Assembly: GCF_002277895.1 (NCBI RefSeq)
Contig: NZ_CP022998.1
Location: 2,399,501 to 2,463,500, forward strand
DNA length: 64,000 bases
Source of the DNA: Rhizobium sp. 11515TR
GTDB lineage: Bacteria; Pseudomonadota; Alphaproteobacteria; Rhizobiales; Rhizobiaceae
Direction of reading: 5' to 3'
The notes below the pieces were generated by a model. The model saw only the letters and a program-made list of their open reading frames with translations. It was not told the origin of the DNA and did no database searches. Each line of letters opens with the position of its first letter. The stretch's first letter is position 1. Both the position numbers and the translations under genes were made by a program. Positions 18,194 through 30,167 of this stretch are shown here, piece by piece.

Positions 18194-20671
18194 GTGCCTA
18201 ATTTGGAGGCATCCGACCAGCAGGAAGAAAGCAGGGACGTTATCGCGTCCCCGCAAGGTCGCGCCTTTTCCACCACGATTACCCCTAGCGCCAAAGCGCG
18301 ACAATGGGAACGAACACAGGATCAGGCGCCGCTGACGGCGCGTTTCCTGCGTGTTGCGAAGCATCTTGGCACCGCTGTCCTCGGCTTGATTGCGGAGGAG
18401 GCGGCTCATGGCCGCGCTGTTCTTTTCGCACCCATCTACATGGGGTTGGGTGCGATTACCTGGTTCGAGGCGCAATCCGATCCGCCCCCGCAGGCGGTTT
18501 TCGCAGGTCTCGTTCTGTTCGCCTTGGGCTTTTTTCTAAAGCGCGATGCGGGCAAGCTGCTTCACCATACTCTTTTCGCCAGTATGCTCATCTGCCTGGG
18601 CATGGCGCTGGCGCAATGGGAAAGCTGGCGGGTTTCCACCGTGATGCTCGACTCGGCCGTGACGACGACCGTGACTGGGCAGATCGAACGGCGGGAATCC
18701 TACGACAACGGACGCTGGCGCTATGTCGTCCGCGTCGAGGCAACGGAAAAGCCTTCTATTCGCCGCGTGCCGCAACGGGCTACGATTTTCGTGCGCAAGC
18801 AGGCGGAGCCGTTCGATTTGGGTGATCGGATCCAGGGCAGGGCGCGCCTGACGCCTCCGGCGGGACCGGCATTGACCGGCCTTAACGATTTTGCCTTCAG
18901 CTCATATTTCAACGGCATCGGCGCGAACGGCTTTGCCTACGGAACGCCGGAATTATTATCTCCATCCAGTGATAATTCTGCTGGCTCGTTATTGGACGCC
19001 GCTGATATCTGGCTCGCGGGCCTGCGCAACAGCATAGGTGACAGGATCAGGCAAACTCTGCCTGGAGATAGCGGCGCCTTTGCAGCAGCACTTGTCACCG
19101 ATGAGAGACGTGCGATCTCGAAGGATACGACCGAGGCCCTAAGAATTGCTGGCCTGACCCACATCATTGCAATTTCCGGCCTGAACATGGCGTTGTCGGC
19201 CGGCATTTTCTACATCGGCCTACGCTACTTGTTCAGCCTGTTTCCCGGTGTCGCGCAGGCTTGGCCGACCAAGAAGTTCGCAGCTCTCGGCGCGCTTCTC
19301 ACTGTAACGGCCTATTATCTCATCTCCGGCTTCGGCGTATCCGCCGAGCGTGCCTTCATCATGATGGCGATCATGCTCGTGGCCGTGCTTTTCGATCGGC
19401 CATCGATCAGCCTGCGCAACGTCGCACTTTCGGCCATTATCATTCTTGTACTGTCGCCGTCGCAAGTGCTCGGCCCGAGTTTCCAGATGTCCTATGCGGC
19501 GACGCTGGCGCTGGTGTCGGGATATTCGCTGTGGAAGCGGCGGCGGCATCGCGAAAACATTTTGCCGCGCGTCCGTCTATTAAGTCCGCTATTGTTCGTC
19601 ATGCGCTTCTTCGCAGGCGTGACGTCGACCTCGTTCATCGGCGGCGCGTCGACAGCCATCTTCTCGATCGAGCATTTTCACCGGTTGGCGACATACGGAC
19701 TCGCCGCCAATCTCGCGGCTATGCCCATCGTCTCCTTTGTCGTCATGCCATTCGGCATGGCGGCGATGCTGCTCATGCCGCTCGGTCTCGACGGACCTTT
19801 CTGGAAAGTCACCGGAGAGGGACTGGAGCTCGTCATCGTGATCGCGAGAACCGTAGCTGGTTGGGGAGGCGACATTACCTTCGGCCGCCAGCCGGCCTGG
19901 CTGATGCCGACATTCATTATCGGCTTCCTGATCATGAGCATATTGCGGACCCGGCTTCGCCATCTGGGCCTGCTATTATCACTCTTGTCCATAGGCTTGG
20001 CGGCATTCGGATCCGGCATACCGAAACCCGACCTGATGATCTCCGAAGATGGCGTCCTGGTCGCCTTGCGCCAGGACGATATACTCGCGACCAATCGCGA
20101 GAGACCGCAGGCCTTCATTTTCGAACAATGGCAAAAGGCATTGGTTGCGGCGGAACATCAGCCTCCGACCATGCTCCCTGCCGACAACCGACTTCCACAA
20201 ATCGGCAAGGCAGATCGCCATAAGCGATTGAACAGTGAAGAACAGAAGGCTGTCCGCACGGCAATGGAGGAGGCCCTGGACCGCACCATGCAGGGCAGTT
20301 TCGCCTGCCAGAAAGGAGCATGGTGCGCAGCCATCCTCGAAAACGGCGCGATATTGGTCACCATCGAGAACGCAGCCTATCTACCCTCTGCCTGCGATAT
20401 GGCGAATATCGTCGTAACGCCAATCCGATTGCGGTTGAACTACTGCCGTTCCGGAGCAATGCTCATAACGGGTGCGACATTGCGTAAAACCGGCTCCATC
20501 GAAATGATACTTACCGCAGACAAGCCCATTATCTCAGCCGCATTCGAGAACCCGCAACGTCCATGGACCAGGCATCGAATTTATAATTGGCGCACAGGCA
20601 CATTCGACGCGCCAATTGCGCCAGCGTCACCCGTCGTCGACAATTCACCGGTCAGTGATAGCGACGAATAA
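18194..20671 (+). CDS. ComEC/Rec2-family membrane protein
   Basis: Related to the DNA uptake channel ComEC. The product has a DUF4131-type N-terminal region with hydrophobic segments, a soluble beta-rich stretch, and the ComEC core with the family block [17 protein letters not shown] followed by about eight membrane segments. The C-terminal part (from about nucleotide 20030) has no HxHxDH metallo-beta-lactamase motif, so nuclease activity is not supported. The start is uncertain: GTG at 18194 with GGGGA upstream is preferred, while the frame is open back to a TTG at 18107. It overlaps the lexA 3' end by 20 bp on the other strand. Confidence 0.85.
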   Translation: MPNLEASDQQEESRDVIASPQGRAFSTTITPSAKARQWERTQDQAPLTARFLRVAKHLGTAVLGLIAEEAAHGRAVLFAPIYMGLGAITWFEAQSDPPPQAVFAGLVLFALGFFLKRDAGKLLHHTLFASMLICLGMALAQWESWRVSTVMLDSAVTTTVTGQIERRESYDNGRWRYVVRVEATEKPSIRRVPQRATIFVRKQAEPFDLGDRIQGRARLTPPAGPALTGLNDFAFSSYFNGIGANGFAYGTPELLSPSSDNSAGSLLDAADIWLAGLRNSIGDRIRQTLPGDSGAFAAALVTDERRAISKDTTEALRIAGLTHIIAISGLNMALSAGIFYIGLRYLFSLFPGVAQAWPTKKFAALGALLTVTAYYLISGFGVSAERAFIMMAIMLVAVLFDRPSISLRNVALSAIIILVLSPSQVLGPSFQMSYAATLALVSGYSLWKRRRHRENILPRVRLLSPLLFVMRFFAGVTSTSFIGGASTAIFSIEHFHRLATYGLAANLAAMPIVSFVVMPFGMAAMLLMPLGLDGPFWKVTGEGLELVIVIARTVAGWGGDITFGRQPAWLMPTFIIGFLIMSILRTRLRHLGLLLSLLSIGLAAFGSGIPKPDLMISEDGVLVALRQDDILATNRERPQAFIFEQWQKALVAAEHQPPTMLPADNRLPQIGKADRHKRLNSEEQKAVRTAMEEALDRTMQGSFACQKGAWCAAILENGAILVTIENAAYLPSACDMANIVVTPIRLRLNYCRSGAMLITGATLRKTGSIEMILTADKPIISAAFENPQRPWTRHRIYNWRTGTFDAPIAPASPVVDNSPVSDSDE

Positions 20672-21374
20672 GGCCCACGAGCTTGCCCTGAACTTTGACC
20701 CGGTCCGGCCCAAAGATGCGGGTTTCATAGGCCGGGTTTGCGGCTTCGAGCGCGATGGAGGCACCCTTGCGGCGGAAGCGCTTCAGTGTCGCTTCTTCAT
20801 CGTCGACGAGTGCAACGACGATATCGCCGGGATTGGCCGTCGTCGAATTGCGGATAATGACCGTATCGCCGTCGAAAATTCCGGCGTCGATCATCGAATC
20901 CCCTCGAACTTCAAGCGCATAATGTTCGCCCGAGCCGAGCATGTCGGCGGGAACGGTGATGTCGTGCGTATTGTTCTGGATGGCCGAGATCGGAACGCCA
21001 GCAGCGATGCGGCCCATCACCGGCACCGACGCCGAGCTATTGTGATCGTCATTTGCCACCTTCGACGGAGCGGGCGGGGCAACGGACTGCGGCTTGCCGA
21101 GGCTGCCCTCGATGACGCTCGGTGAAAAGCCTCGGCGCTGCTGCAGGCTCGGATTATAGGCGTCGGGAAGCTTGATGACTTCGAGCGCTCTGGCCCGGTT
21201 CGGCAGCCGGCGGATGAAGCCTCGCTCCTCCAGCGCCGTGATCAGGCGATGAATACCGGATTTCGATGCCAGATCCAATGCATCCTTCATCTCGTCGAAA
21301 GATGGCGGAACACCGGATTCCTTCATGCGTTCGTGAATGAACAGAAGCAGTTCCTGCTGCTTGCGCGTCAACAT
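20652..21374 (-). CDS. lexA: SOS repressor LexA
   Basis: Represses DNA-damage genes and cleaves itself when RecA is activated. The 240-residue protein has an N-terminal winged-helix domain (residues 1-66), a linker, the cleavage site A125-G126 in GRIAAGVP, and a peptidase domain with the Ser of RGDSMID (S160) and the Lys of TLKRF (K198). A GTTC-N7-GTTC box lies 60-74 bp upstream of its ATG, so autoregulation is expected. Convergent comEC overlaps its end by 20 bp. Confidence 0.97.
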   Translation of the reverse strand: MLTRKQQELLLFIHERMKESGVPPSFDEMKDALDLASKSGIHRLITALEERGFIRRLPNRARALEVIKLPDAYNPSLQQRRGFSPSVIEGSLGKPQSVAPPAPSKVANDDHNSSASVPVMGRIAAGVPISAIQNNTHDITVPADMLGSGEHYALEVRGDSMIDAGIFDGDTVIIRNSTTANPGDIVVALVDDEEATLKRFRRKGASIALEAANPAYETRIFGPDRVKVQGKLVGLIRRYH

Positions 21375-21433
21375 CGTCTTGGAACCCCAGAATCAAGAAA
21401 AGCTGTGAAACAAATCCAGAACGGACACTATAT

Positions 21434-21448
21434 GTTCCATATGTGTTC
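21434..21448. promoter_or_regulatory. LexA (SOS) box upstream of lexA
   Basis: GTTC (21434-21437), seven bases, GTTC (21445-21448): exactly the direct-repeat LexA operator known for alphaproteobacteria. It lies 60 bp upstream of the lexA start codon, consistent with autorepression. Confidence 0.85.
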
Positions 21449-21793
21449 CGCAAGTGCTTAAATTTCGGTAAAGCCTTGTGAGGTCAGTTAAATAATTACC
21501 ATTTGCGAATGGATCGGCTCGGAACATCGGGGCGCTGTATCTGCGTTAACCCACAGAAAAATAAGGGAAATGCCGCTCTACTCGCTTCCGCGACTTTGTC
21601 GTTCAGCCCGTGCGCCGAGCATTTGGACGAACGTGCCGCGCGACTGCATGAGCCGGCCATGGCAGAGAATCAGCAATCACGTTTGCGAGATTGCCTTCGA
21701 TCCATGTCGTGTGCTCCGGGTGTTCCATGCTTCCATCTTGAATTGCGCGGGCGATGGGCGCAAATCTGCTTCCGCAAGCAAACAGGAGAAGCC
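21449..21793. other. intergenic region before VOC gene
   Basis: About 345 nt without a convincing gene. The frame of the VOC gene is open back to 21503, but this part has rhizobial-shadow composition (Arg/Cys/Ser rich) and lies before a good ribosome binding site, so it is treated as non-coding. No clear hairpin is seen. Confidence 0.5.
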
Positions 21794-22681
21794 ATGATTT
21801 CGTCTCCGCATCCGCTGGATCATCTCGTGCTGCCGACCGTCAACATCGCTCTGGCACGCGAACGCCTCGGCAAGCTCGGTTTCACGGTGGCTCCGGATGC
21901 GTGCCACCCCTTTGGCACGCAGAATGCCTGCGTCTTCCTTGCCGATAAAACCTATCTCGAACCTCTGGGCGTCGCATCTCCGGAGCAATGCGAGAAGAGC
22001 ATCGTGGATGGCAATGTTTTCGTCGCGCGCGACCAGGCTTATCGTTTCCGGGTGGGGGAGGATGGCTTCTCGGCCGTGGTATTCGGTACGGATGACGCGG
22101 TGGTGGATGATAAGCGTTTCAAAGCAGCTGCTATTTCGGCGGGTCGAATGCTGGATTTTTCGCGTCCGATGAAGATGCCGGATGGAACGGAAACCACGGC
22201 CGGCTTTCGTCTTGCTTTCGCCGCAGATCTGCGTGCGCCGGATTTTCTCGCTTTCTGCTGTCAGCGCGTCAATCCGCTGCCGGCTGACCGCGGCGTGCTC
22301 GAGCGTCACGAGAACGGCGTGACTGGTATCGCGCGGGTAGCGCTTTGCACGCCGAAGCCGGGGGCCTATCGCGGCTTCTTCGAGGAGCTTGTCGGTGGCC
22401 CGCGCATTATGGAGCATTCCTTTGGCCTGACGATCAAGGCCGCCAACGCCGATCTGGAGATTTTGACGCCGGAAGGAATGGAGGCATTCTATGATCTACC
22501 TGTTTGCACGAATGATCAGGGGCTCAGGGCGAGGGCAATCCTTTTCAAAACGCGCGATCTTTCCGTGACATCGTCGCATTTCACTGCTAACGGCGTCACC
22601 TATACGCGTAAGAACAATCGTCTATTGGCGAGGTTGGCACCCGGTCAGGGCGCGCTATTCGCCTTCGAGGAGATAATATGA
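21794..22681 (+). CDS. VOC-family (glyoxalase-like) protein
   Basis: A 295-residue protein with vicinal-oxygen-chelate fold character. The N-terminal half begins with [10 protein letters not shown] (candidate metal His at residue 9) and has a Glu in KTYLEPLG; a second module starts near [10 protein letters not shown]. The substrate is unknown; family members include glyoxalases and ring-cleaving dioxygenases. AGGAG lies 5 nt upstream of the ATG at 21794. Its stop overlaps the kdsA ATG (ATGA), so the two are cotranslated although no LPS role is evident. Confidence 0.82.
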   Translation: MISSPHPLDHLVLPTVNIALARERLGKLGFTVAPDACHPFGTQNACVFLADKTYLEPLGVASPEQCEKSIVDGNVFVARDQAYRFRVGEDGFSAVVFGTDDAVVDDKRFKAAAISAGRMLDFSRPMKMPDGTETTAGFRLAFAADLRAPDFLAFCCQRVNPLPADRGVLERHENGVTGIARVALCTPKPGAYRGFFEELVGGPRIMEHSFGLTIKAANADLEILTPEGMEAFYDLPVCTNDQGLRARAILFKTRDLSVTSSHFTANGVTYTRKNNRLLARLAPGQGALFAFEEII

Positions 22682-23517
22682 GCACGAATTCCGAAGTCAC
22701 CGTCGGCGAGGGTGCCTCCAAGGTTCTCTTTTCCAATACCGCGAAGCTGTCGCTGATCGCCGGTCCCTGCCAGATGGAAAGCCGCGATCATGCCTTCATG
22801 ATTGCCGGCGTGCTCAAGGAGCTCTGCGGCAAGCTCGGCATCGGCCTTGTCTACAAATCTTCCTTCGACAAGGCGAACCGCACCTCGCTGTCCGGCAAGC
22901 GCGGCATCGGCCTGGAAAAGGCGCTGGAAGTCTTTGAAGACCTGAAGAAGGAATATGGCTTCCCGGTTCTGACCGATATCCACACTGAAGAGCAGTGTGC
23001 CATCGTTTCCAAGACGGTGGATGTCCTTCAGATCCCAGCCTTCCTGTCGCGCCAGACCGATCTTTTGGTTGCCGCTGCCAAGACTGGCCGCGTGGTCAAC
23101 GTCAAGAAAGGCCAGTTCCTTGCGCCATGGGACATGAAGAACGTGCTTGCCAAGCTAAACGACAGCGGCAATCCGAACATCCTTCTTTGCGAGCGCGGCG
23201 CTTCCTTCGGCTATAACACGCTGGTCTCGGATATGCGCTCGCTGCCGATCATGGCGGCGATGGGCGCCCCCGTCATCTTCGATGCGACCCATTCCGTGCA
23301 GCAGCCCGGCGGACAGGGCGGCTCCAGTGGCGGCGATCGCCGCTTCGTCGAGACGCTGGCGCGCGCTGCCGTCGCCGTCGGCGTCGCAGGTGTTTTTGTC
23401 GAGACGCACGAGGATCCGGACAATGCACCGTCCGACGGTCCGAACATGGTCTATCTGAAAGACATGCCGCGGCTTCTCGAGAAGCTGCTGGCCTTCGACG
23501 CCATCGCCAAGGCTTGA
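22678..23517 (+). CDS. kdsA: KDO-8-phosphate synthase
   Basis: Condenses phosphoenolpyruvate with arabinose-5-phosphate to KDO-8-phosphate for the LPS inner core. The 279-residue TIM barrel has [29 protein letters not shown], the [14 protein letters not shown] block and [12 protein letters not shown]. It overlaps the upstream VOC gene and is followed after 148 nt by eno, which makes its substrate phosphoenolpyruvate. Whether the enzyme is metal dependent cannot be judged securely here. Confidence 0.97.
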   Translation: MSTNSEVTVGEGASKVLFSNTAKLSLIAGPCQMESRDHAFMIAGVLKELCGKLGIGLVYKSSFDKANRTSLSGKRGIGLEKALEVFEDLKKEYGFPVLTDIHTEEQCAIVSKTVDVLQIPAFLSRQTDLLVAAAKTGRVVNVKKGQFLAPWDMKNVLAKLNDSGNPNILLCERGASFGYNTLVSDMRSLPIMAAMGAPVIFDATHSVQQPGGQGGSSGGDRRFVETLARAAVAVGVAGVFVETHEDPDNAPSDGPNMVYLKDMPRLLEKLLAFDAIAKA

Positions 23518-23644
23518 AACGTAGCCGGCATTCAACAGGCTGACATGAATTTGCGTTACGGGCCTGCAGGAGTGCCAAATCGCGGCGCGGATCGCCATTG
23601 TAATTTCCGCGCCTTCGATTAAGACGATTTAAATCGATTTATAA

Positions 23645-24940
<1,296 letters not shown>

Positions 24941-24992
24941 TATCTGACCTGTCGGCTCCATCCGGATCCGAGGCAAATTATCGCTTGGGTCG

Positions 24993-25018
24993 AACCGCGC
25001 CTTCGGGCGCGGTTTTTT
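24993..25018 (+). terminator. eno terminator
   Basis: AACCGCGCC (24993-25001), TTCG tetraloop, GGCGCGGTT and six T in a row (25013-25018). Classic intrinsic terminator 52 nt after the eno stop. Confidence 0.92.
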
Positions 25019-25157
25019 GTTGGCCTCGGCAGTTAGAGTCAACGGACGGTTAATCTCTGCCGGTTACCTTGGCTCCAGATATTTGATTTCATGTGATCTT
25101 GTTCGGGCCGAAAGGGCCTTGAGGAGATTGCATAAAGCCAGAGCGTGACGAGCGAGT

Positions 25158-25469
25158 ATGTGGACAAAGTATCATAAGAAGAGAAGGTTCGGCCGTCTCA
25201 TCCTTCCCGCCATCACCATCGCTTTCGTGAGCTACTTCGGTTATCATTGCATTCATGGCGATTACGGCCTGAAGGCGACCGAAGTTTTCGAGCGGCGCCG
25301 CATCGATCGCGCCAAGGAATTGGCTGAGCTTGTCGCCAAGCGGGAGCACCTTGAAAAGGAGGTCGCGCTGTTGAGTGACGGCTCTCTGGATAAGGATATG
25401 CTCGATCAGTATGCGCGTTATCAGTTGACCTATTCCAAGGCGAACGAGATCGTCATCTTCAACAAATAG
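25158..25469 (+). CDS. ftsB: FtsB/DivIC-type septum initiator
   Basis: Small bitopic cell-division protein expected to bridge FtsQ and FtsL at the septum. The 103-residue protein has a basic N-terminus (KKRRFGR), one membrane segment (about 13-31) and a coiled-coil region (about 41-75, with REHLEKEVALL), the layout of the family. It lies between eno and pdhA, a placement common in alphaproteobacteria. Sequence conservation of FtsB is low, so the name rests on size, topology and context. Confidence 0.85.
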   Translation: MWTKYHKKRRFGRLILPAITIAFVSYFGYHCIHGDYGLKATEVFERRRIDRAKELAELVAKREHLEKEVALLSDGSLDKDMLDQYARYQLTYSKANEIVIFNK

Positions 25470-25574
25470 CCATAATTAACTGAATTCCGGTTAATCGTGT
25501 TTTTGTAAGTTATATCAAGAACTTACGAAGAATATGAGCCATGCAATTATAGCATTGCTGTGGCGGGCAATCTT

Positions 25575-25618
25575 CCCTATGTTACGCCTCACCATAAAAC
25601 GAGGCTACTCACATAGGG
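25575..25618 (+). promoter_or_regulatory. hairpin overlapping pdhA ribosome binding site
   Basis: Nested inverted repeat: CCCTATGT (25575-25582) with ACATAGGG (25611-25618), and inside it GCCTC (25586-25590) with GAGGC (25601-25605). The 3' arm covers the first half of the pdhA Shine-Dalgarno (AGGGAGGG, 25615-25622). It could gate translation, or be a protein operator; neither is proven. Confidence 0.5.
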
Positions 25619-25626
25619 AGGGTTGA

Positions 25627-26670
25627 ATGGCGCCGCGAAAAAACGCGACCGTTTCCAGCCGTAAGACAGCATCAAGGCCTGCCAAGGAAACCAATGGCGG
25701 CCCGATCGCAGATTTCGATCGTGATGCGGAGCTCAAGGCTTATCGTGAGATGCTCCTGATCCGCCGCTTCGAAGAGAAGGCCGGCCAGCTTTACGGCATG
25801 GGCTTCATCGGCGGCTTCTGTCACCTTTACATCGGCCAGGAAGCTGTCGTCGTCGGCATGCAGATGGCGCTGAAGGATGGCGACCAGGTCATCACCGGCT
25901 ATCGCGACCACGGCCATATGCTGGCAACCGGCATGAGCGCACGTGGAGTCATGGCCGAGCTCACCGGACGCCAGGGCGGCTATTCCCGAGGGAAGGGCGG
26001 CTCCATGCACATGTTCTCCAAGGAAAAGAATTTCTACGGCGGTCACGGCATCGTCGGCGCCCAGGTTTCGCTCGGCACCGGTCTCGGCTTTGCCAACTGG
26101 TACCGCGGCAATGACAATGTCAGCGTTGCCTATTTCGGTGACGGCGCCGCCAACCAGGGCCAGGTCTACGAAAGCTTCAACATGGCGCAGCTCTGGAAGC
26201 TGCCCGTGATCTTCGTGATCGAGAACAACCGCTACGCCATGGGCACTTCGACCGCTCGCGCCACCGCGCAGGCCGATTTCTCCAAGCGCGGCGCCTCCTT
26301 CGGCATTCCCGGCATTCAGGTCGATGGCATGGACGTACGCGCCGTCAAGGCCGCGGCTGACGAAGCCGTTGCGCATTGCCGTTCCGGCAAAGGCCCGATC
26401 ATTCTGGAAATGCTGACCTACCGCTACCGCGGTCACTCCATGTCCGATCCGGCCAAGTACCGCTCCAAGGACGAAGTGCAGAAGATGCGCTCGGAGCACG
26501 ACCCGATCGAGCAGGTCCGTGTTCGCCTGCTCGAAAAGGGCTGGGCGACCGAGGACGATCTGAAGGATATCGACAAGGATGTCCGCGACATCGTAGCTGA
26601 CAGCGCCGATTTCGCCCAGAACGATCCTGAGCCGGATGCATCCGAGCTCTACACCGACATTCTGCTCTAA
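25627..26670 (+). CDS. pdhA: pyruvate dehydrogenase E1 alpha subunit
   Basis: Alpha chain of the heterotetrameric E1 that decarboxylates pyruvate with thiamine diphosphate. The 347-residue protein has a basic, Ala/Thr-rich N-terminal tail, [14 protein letters not shown], and the thiamine-diphosphate motif from GDGAANQG to ENN (about residues 174-204). [11 protein letters not shown] contains the usual phosphorylation-loop region, though no kinase is expected. AGGGAGGG lies 4 nt before the ATG and overlaps a hairpin. First gene of pdhA-pdhB-pdhC. Confidence 0.97.
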   Translation: MAPRKNATVSSRKTASRPAKETNGGPIADFDRDAELKAYREMLLIRRFEEKAGQLYGMGFIGGFCHLYIGQEAVVVGMQMALKDGDQVITGYRDHGHMLATGMSARGVMAELTGRQGGYSRGKGGSMHMFSKEKNFYGGHGIVGAQVSLGTGLGFANWYRGNDNVSVAYFGDGAANQGQVYESFNMAQLWKLPVIFVIENNRYAMGTSTARATAQADFSKRGASFGIPGIQVDGMDVRAVKAAADEAVAHCRSGKGPIILEMLTYRYRGHSMSDPAKYRSKDEVQKMRSEHDPIEQVRVRLLEKGWATEDDLKDIDKDVRDIVADSADFAQNDPEPDASELYTDILL

Positions 26671-26686
26671 ATCGGGGAGGGACACT

Positions 26687-28072
26687 ATGCCCATCGACAT
26701 TCTCATGCCCGCCCTTTCTCCGACGATGGAAGAGGGTACCCTTTCGAAATGGCTCAAGAAGGAAGGCGACAAGGTCGTTTCCGGTGACGTCATTGCCGAA
26801 ATCGAAACCGACAAGGCCACCATGGAAGTGGAAGCCGTCGACGAAGGCACGATCGGCAAGCTGCTGATCGACGCCGGCACCGAAGGCGTCAAGGTCAACA
26901 CCAAGATCGCCATCCTCTTGCAGGACGGTGAATCGGCCGACGTCATTTCATCCGCCAAGGCTGCCCCTGCTGCCGAGCCGGCAAAGACCGAGGCGCCAGC
27001 CGCTGCTGCTTCGGCGCCGGCTGCCGCACCCGTTCCCGCTCAGCCGAAGGCTGCCGCTCCTGTCGATCCGGAAATCCCGGCTGGCACCGAAATGGTGTCG
27101 ATGACGGTGCGTGAAGCGCTGCGCGACGCCATGGCCGAAGAAATGCGCGCCAACCCGGACGTCTTCGTCATGGGTGAAGAAGTGGCGGAATATCAGGGTG
27201 CCTATAAGGTGACCCAGGGCCTGCTGCAGGAATTCGGCGCACGCCGCGTGATCGACACGCCGATCACCGAGCACGGCTTTGCCGGTATCGGCGTCGGCGC
27301 TGCGATGGCCGGCCTTCGCCCAATCGTCGAGTTCATGACCTTCAACTTCGCCATGCAGGCGATCGACCAGATCATCAACTCCGCCGCTAAGACGCTCTAT
27401 ATGTCCGGCGGCCAGATGGGCGCTCCGATCGTCTTCCGCGGCCCGAACGGTGCTGCTGCCCGCGTCGGCGCCCAGCACAGCCAGGACTATGCGGCTTGGT
27501 ACAGCCATATTCCGGGGCTCAAGGTCGTCATGCCCTACACGGCAGCCGACGCCAAGGGTCTGCTCAAGGCTGCGATCCGCGATCCGAATCCGGTCATCTT
27601 CCTTGAAAACGAAATCCTCTACGGTCAGCACTTCGATGTGCCGAAGCTCGATAATTTCGTTCTGCCGATCGGCAAGGCCCGGATCCATCGTCCAGGCAAG
27701 GACGTGACGGTCGTCTCCTTCGGCATCGGCATGACCTATGCAACGAAGGCCGTTGCAGAGCTGGAAGCCCAGGGCATCGATGTCGAACTCATCGACCTGC
27801 GCACCATCCGCCCGATGGATCTTCCGACGATCATCGAATCGGTCAAGAAGACCGGCCGCCTGGTCACCGTCGAGGAAGGCTATCCGCAGTCCTCGGTCGG
27901 CACGGAAATCGCCACCCGCGTCATGCAGCAGGCCTTCGATTATCTCGATGCGCCGATCCTGACGATCGCTGGCAAGGACGTACCCATGCCATACGCCGCC
28001 AACCTCGAAAAGCTGGCGCTCCCGAGCGTCGCCGAAGTGGTCGATGCGGTGAAGGCCGTTTGCTACAAGTAA
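26687..28072 (+). CDS. pdhB: pyruvate dehydrogenase E1 beta with lipoyl domain
   Basis: Beta chain of E1, fused to an N-terminal lipoyl domain (residues 1-80; lipoyl Lys K43 in ETDKATME), then an Ala/Pro-rich linker (about 88-130) and the transketolase-type beta domain with [16 protein letters not shown]. The 461-residue fusion is the alphaproteobacterial form. The lipoyl domain is nearly the same as that of PdhC. GGGGAGG precedes the ATG at 26687; an in-frame ATG at 26636 lies inside pdhA and is rejected. It lies 16 nt after pdhA. Confidence 0.97.
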   Translation: MPIDILMPALSPTMEEGTLSKWLKKEGDKVVSGDVIAEIETDKATMEVEAVDEGTIGKLLIDAGTEGVKVNTKIAILLQDGESADVISSAKAAPAAEPAKTEAPAAAASAPAAAPVPAQPKAAAPVDPEIPAGTEMVSMTVREALRDAMAEEMRANPDVFVMGEEVAEYQGAYKVTQGLLQEFGARRVIDTPITEHGFAGIGVGAAMAGLRPIVEFMTFNFAMQAIDQIINSAAKTLYMSGGQMGAPIVFRGPNGAAARVGAQHSQDYAAWYSHIPGLKVVMPYTAADAKGLLKAAIRDPNPVIFLENEILYGQHFDVPKLDNFVLPIGKARIHRPGKDVTVVSFGIGMTYATKAVAELEAQGIDVELIDLRTIRPMDLPTIIESVKKTGRLVTVEEGYPQSSVGTEIATRVMQQAFDYLDAPILTIAGKDVPMPYAANLEKLALPSVAEVVDAVKAVCYK

Positions 28073-28087
28073 GGGGAGGGCTCATCG

Positions 28088-29449
28088 ATGCCTATCAACA
28101 TCACCATGCCTGCCCTCTCGCCGACCATGGAAGAGGGTAACCTCGCCAAGTGGCTGGTCAAGGAAGGCGACAAGATCAAGTCCGGCGATGTCATCGCCGA
28201 GATCGAGACTGACAAGGCAACGATGGAAGTCGAGGCTGTCGATGAGGGCACCGTCGCCAAGATCGTCGTTCCCGCTGGCACCGAAGGCGTGAAGGTCAAT
28301 GCCCTGATCGCCGTGCTTGCCGCCGATGGCGAAGATGTCGCTGCGGCAGCTTCCGGCGCTGGCGCCGCTGCTGCTCCGGCTGCGAAGGAAGCCCCGAAGG
28401 TGGAAGCAGCACCTGCTGCTGCCCCGGCTCCGGCAAGCGTTTCTGCTCCTGCCGCACCCGCCCCGACTCCCGCCGCATCGGCTCCGGCAGCAAACGACGG
28501 TCATCGTACCTTCGCTTCGCCGCTCGCTCGCCGTCTTGCCAAGGAAGCCGGCATCGATGTGACCGCAGTTTCCGGCACCGGCCCGCATGGCCGCGTGGTC
28601 AAGAAGGACATCGAAGCTGCTGTTTCCGGCGGCGCCGCCAAGGCTGCTCCCGCGGCAGCCCCGGCTGCACAGCCGGCAGCAGCCGCTGCTCCGGCGGCAC
28701 CGAAGGGCATGTCCGACGATGCCGTCCTCAAGCTGTTCGAGCAGGGGTCCTACGAGCTCGTGCCGCATGACGGCATGCGCAAGACGATCGCCAAGCGCCT
28801 GCAGGAATCCAAGCAGACGATCCCGCACTTCTACGTCTCGGTCGATTGCGAACTCGACGCGCTGCTGGCGCTCCGCACGCAGCTCAACGATTTCGCTCCG
28901 AAGTCGAAGGACGGCGTGCCTGCCTACAAGCTTTCGGTCAACGACATGGTCATCAAGGCCCTGGCGCTGGCATTGCGCGATGTTCCGGATGCCAACGTCT
29001 CCTGGACCGACAGCGCCATGGTCAAGCACAAGCATGCCGATGTTGGCGTTGCCGTTTCCATTCCGGGCGGCCTCATCACGCCGATCATCCGTAGCGCCGA
29101 CCAGAAGATGCTCTCCACTATCTCCAACGAGATGAAGGATTACGGCAAGCGCGCCAAGGAGCGCAAGCTGAAGCCTGAGGAATATCAGGGCGGTACGACT
29201 GCGGTGTCGAACATGGGCATGATGGGCGTCAAGAACTTCGCCGCCGTCGTCAACCCGCCGCATGCGACCATCCTGGCCGTCGGCGCGGGCGAACAGCGCG
29301 TCATCGTCAAAAAGGGCGAAATGGTAATTGCCAACGTGATGACCGTCACGCTGTCGACCGACCATCGCGCCGTCGACGGTGCGCTCGGCGCCGAGCTTCT
29401 GGCAGCCTTCAAGGGCTACATCGAAAATCCGATGGGGATGCTCGTCTGA
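28088..29449 (+). CDS. pdhC: dihydrolipoamide acetyltransferase (E2)
   Basis: Core of the pyruvate dehydrogenase complex, moving the acetyl group from lipoamide to CoA. The 453-residue protein has one lipoyl domain (residues 1-80, lipoyl Lys K43), an Ala/Pro linker, a peripheral-subunit-binding domain ([16 protein letters not shown] to [11 protein letters not shown], about 140-175), a second linker, and the catalytic domain ending with [14 protein letters not shown], which holds the active His and Asp. It sits 15 nt after pdhB. Confidence 0.98.
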   Translation: MPINITMPALSPTMEEGNLAKWLVKEGDKIKSGDVIAEIETDKATMEVEAVDEGTVAKIVVPAGTEGVKVNALIAVLAADGEDVAAAASGAGAAAAPAAKEAPKVEAAPAAAPAPASVSAPAAPAPTPAASAPAANDGHRTFASPLARRLAKEAGIDVTAVSGTGPHGRVVKKDIEAAVSGGAAKAAPAAAPAAQPAAAAAPAAPKGMSDDAVLKLFEQGSYELVPHDGMRKTIAKRLQESKQTIPHFYVSVDCELDALLALRTQLNDFAPKSKDGVPAYKLSVNDMVIKALALALRDVPDANVSWTDSAMVKHKHADVGVAVSIPGGLITPIIRSADQKMLSTISNEMKDYGKRAKERKLKPEEYQGGTTAVSNMGMMGVKNFAAVVNPPHATILAVGAGEQRVIVKKGEMVIANVMTVTLSTDHRAVDGALGAELLAAFKGYIENPMGMLV

Positions 29450-29473
29450 GCTTTGGCAACACGGAGGGCATGA

Positions 29474-30115
29474 ATGACCAAGACTGTTCTGTGTTACGGC
29501 GACTCGCTGACATGGGGCTACAGTGCCGAAACGGTTGGCCGTCATGCCTATGAAGACCGGTGGCCGAGCGTGTTGCAAAAGGCGCTCGGCAACCAGGTGC
29601 GCGTGATCCCGGAAGGATTGAACGGCCGCACGACGGCGTTTGACGATCATCTCGCCGATTGCGACCGCAACGGTGCGAGAATCCTGCCGACGATCCTGCA
29701 GACCCACAATCCGCTCGATCTCGTGATCATCATGCTCGGTACGAACGACATGAAGCCGGTCGTCGCCGGTTCGGCCTTTGCCGCTCTGCAGGGCATCAGC
29801 CGCTTGGTCCAGCTCGTGCGCAATCATGCCTGGGGGTTCGACTACGAGGTGCCTGATATCCTCATTGTCGCCCCGCCGGTAATTACTGAGACGGCGAATG
29901 CCGCCTTTGCTGCAAGCTTTCTCGGCGCGGTCAAGGAATCGAGCAAGCTGCCGACGCTCTACAGCGATCTGGCCGACGAATTGGGTTGCGGCTTTTTCGA
30001 TGCCAATACGGTCGCCGTCACCACGCCGCTCGATGGCGTTCATCTCGATGCGGAAAACACCCGGGCGCTCGGTCGCGGCCTCGAGCCGATCGTGCGGATG
30101 ATGCTCGGTCTTTGA
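29474..30115 (+). CDS. SGNH/GDSL hydrolase
   Basis: Predicted esterase or acyl hydrolase of 213 residues. All four SGNH blocks are visible: Ser11 in YGDSLTWG, the Asn/Gly pair in EGLNGRTT (N50), GTNDMK (N91) and the catalytic Asp and His of DGVHLD (D187, H190). There is no signal peptide, so it is cytoplasmic. GGAGGGC precedes the ATG at 29474. It lies in the pyruvate dehydrogenase run between E2 and E3, 24 nt after pdhC. The substrate is unknown; arylesterase is a common label for close relatives. Confidence 0.9.
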   Translation: MTKTVLCYGDSLTWGYSAETVGRHAYEDRWPSVLQKALGNQVRVIPEGLNGRTTAFDDHLADCDRNGARILPTILQTHNPLDLVIIMLGTNDMKPVVAGSAFAALQGISRLVQLVRNHAWGFDYEVPDILIVAPPVITETANAAFAASFLGAVKESSKLPTLYSDLADELGCGFFDANTVAVTTPLDGVHLDAENTRALGRGLEPIVRMMLGL

Positions 30116-30167
30116 TAGATTCAAGGCGCCGGCTTCGATCCGCCGCCACCAATAAGGCAGGAAACAC

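Noticed and set aside
21503..21793. N-terminal extension of the VOC protein
   Set aside because: Frame is open but not protein-like, and AGGAG stands directly before the ATG at 21794.
25475..25505. CtrA-type TTAA-N7-TTAA site before pdhA
   Set aside because: Two TTAA elements are present but with 11 bases between them instead of seven.
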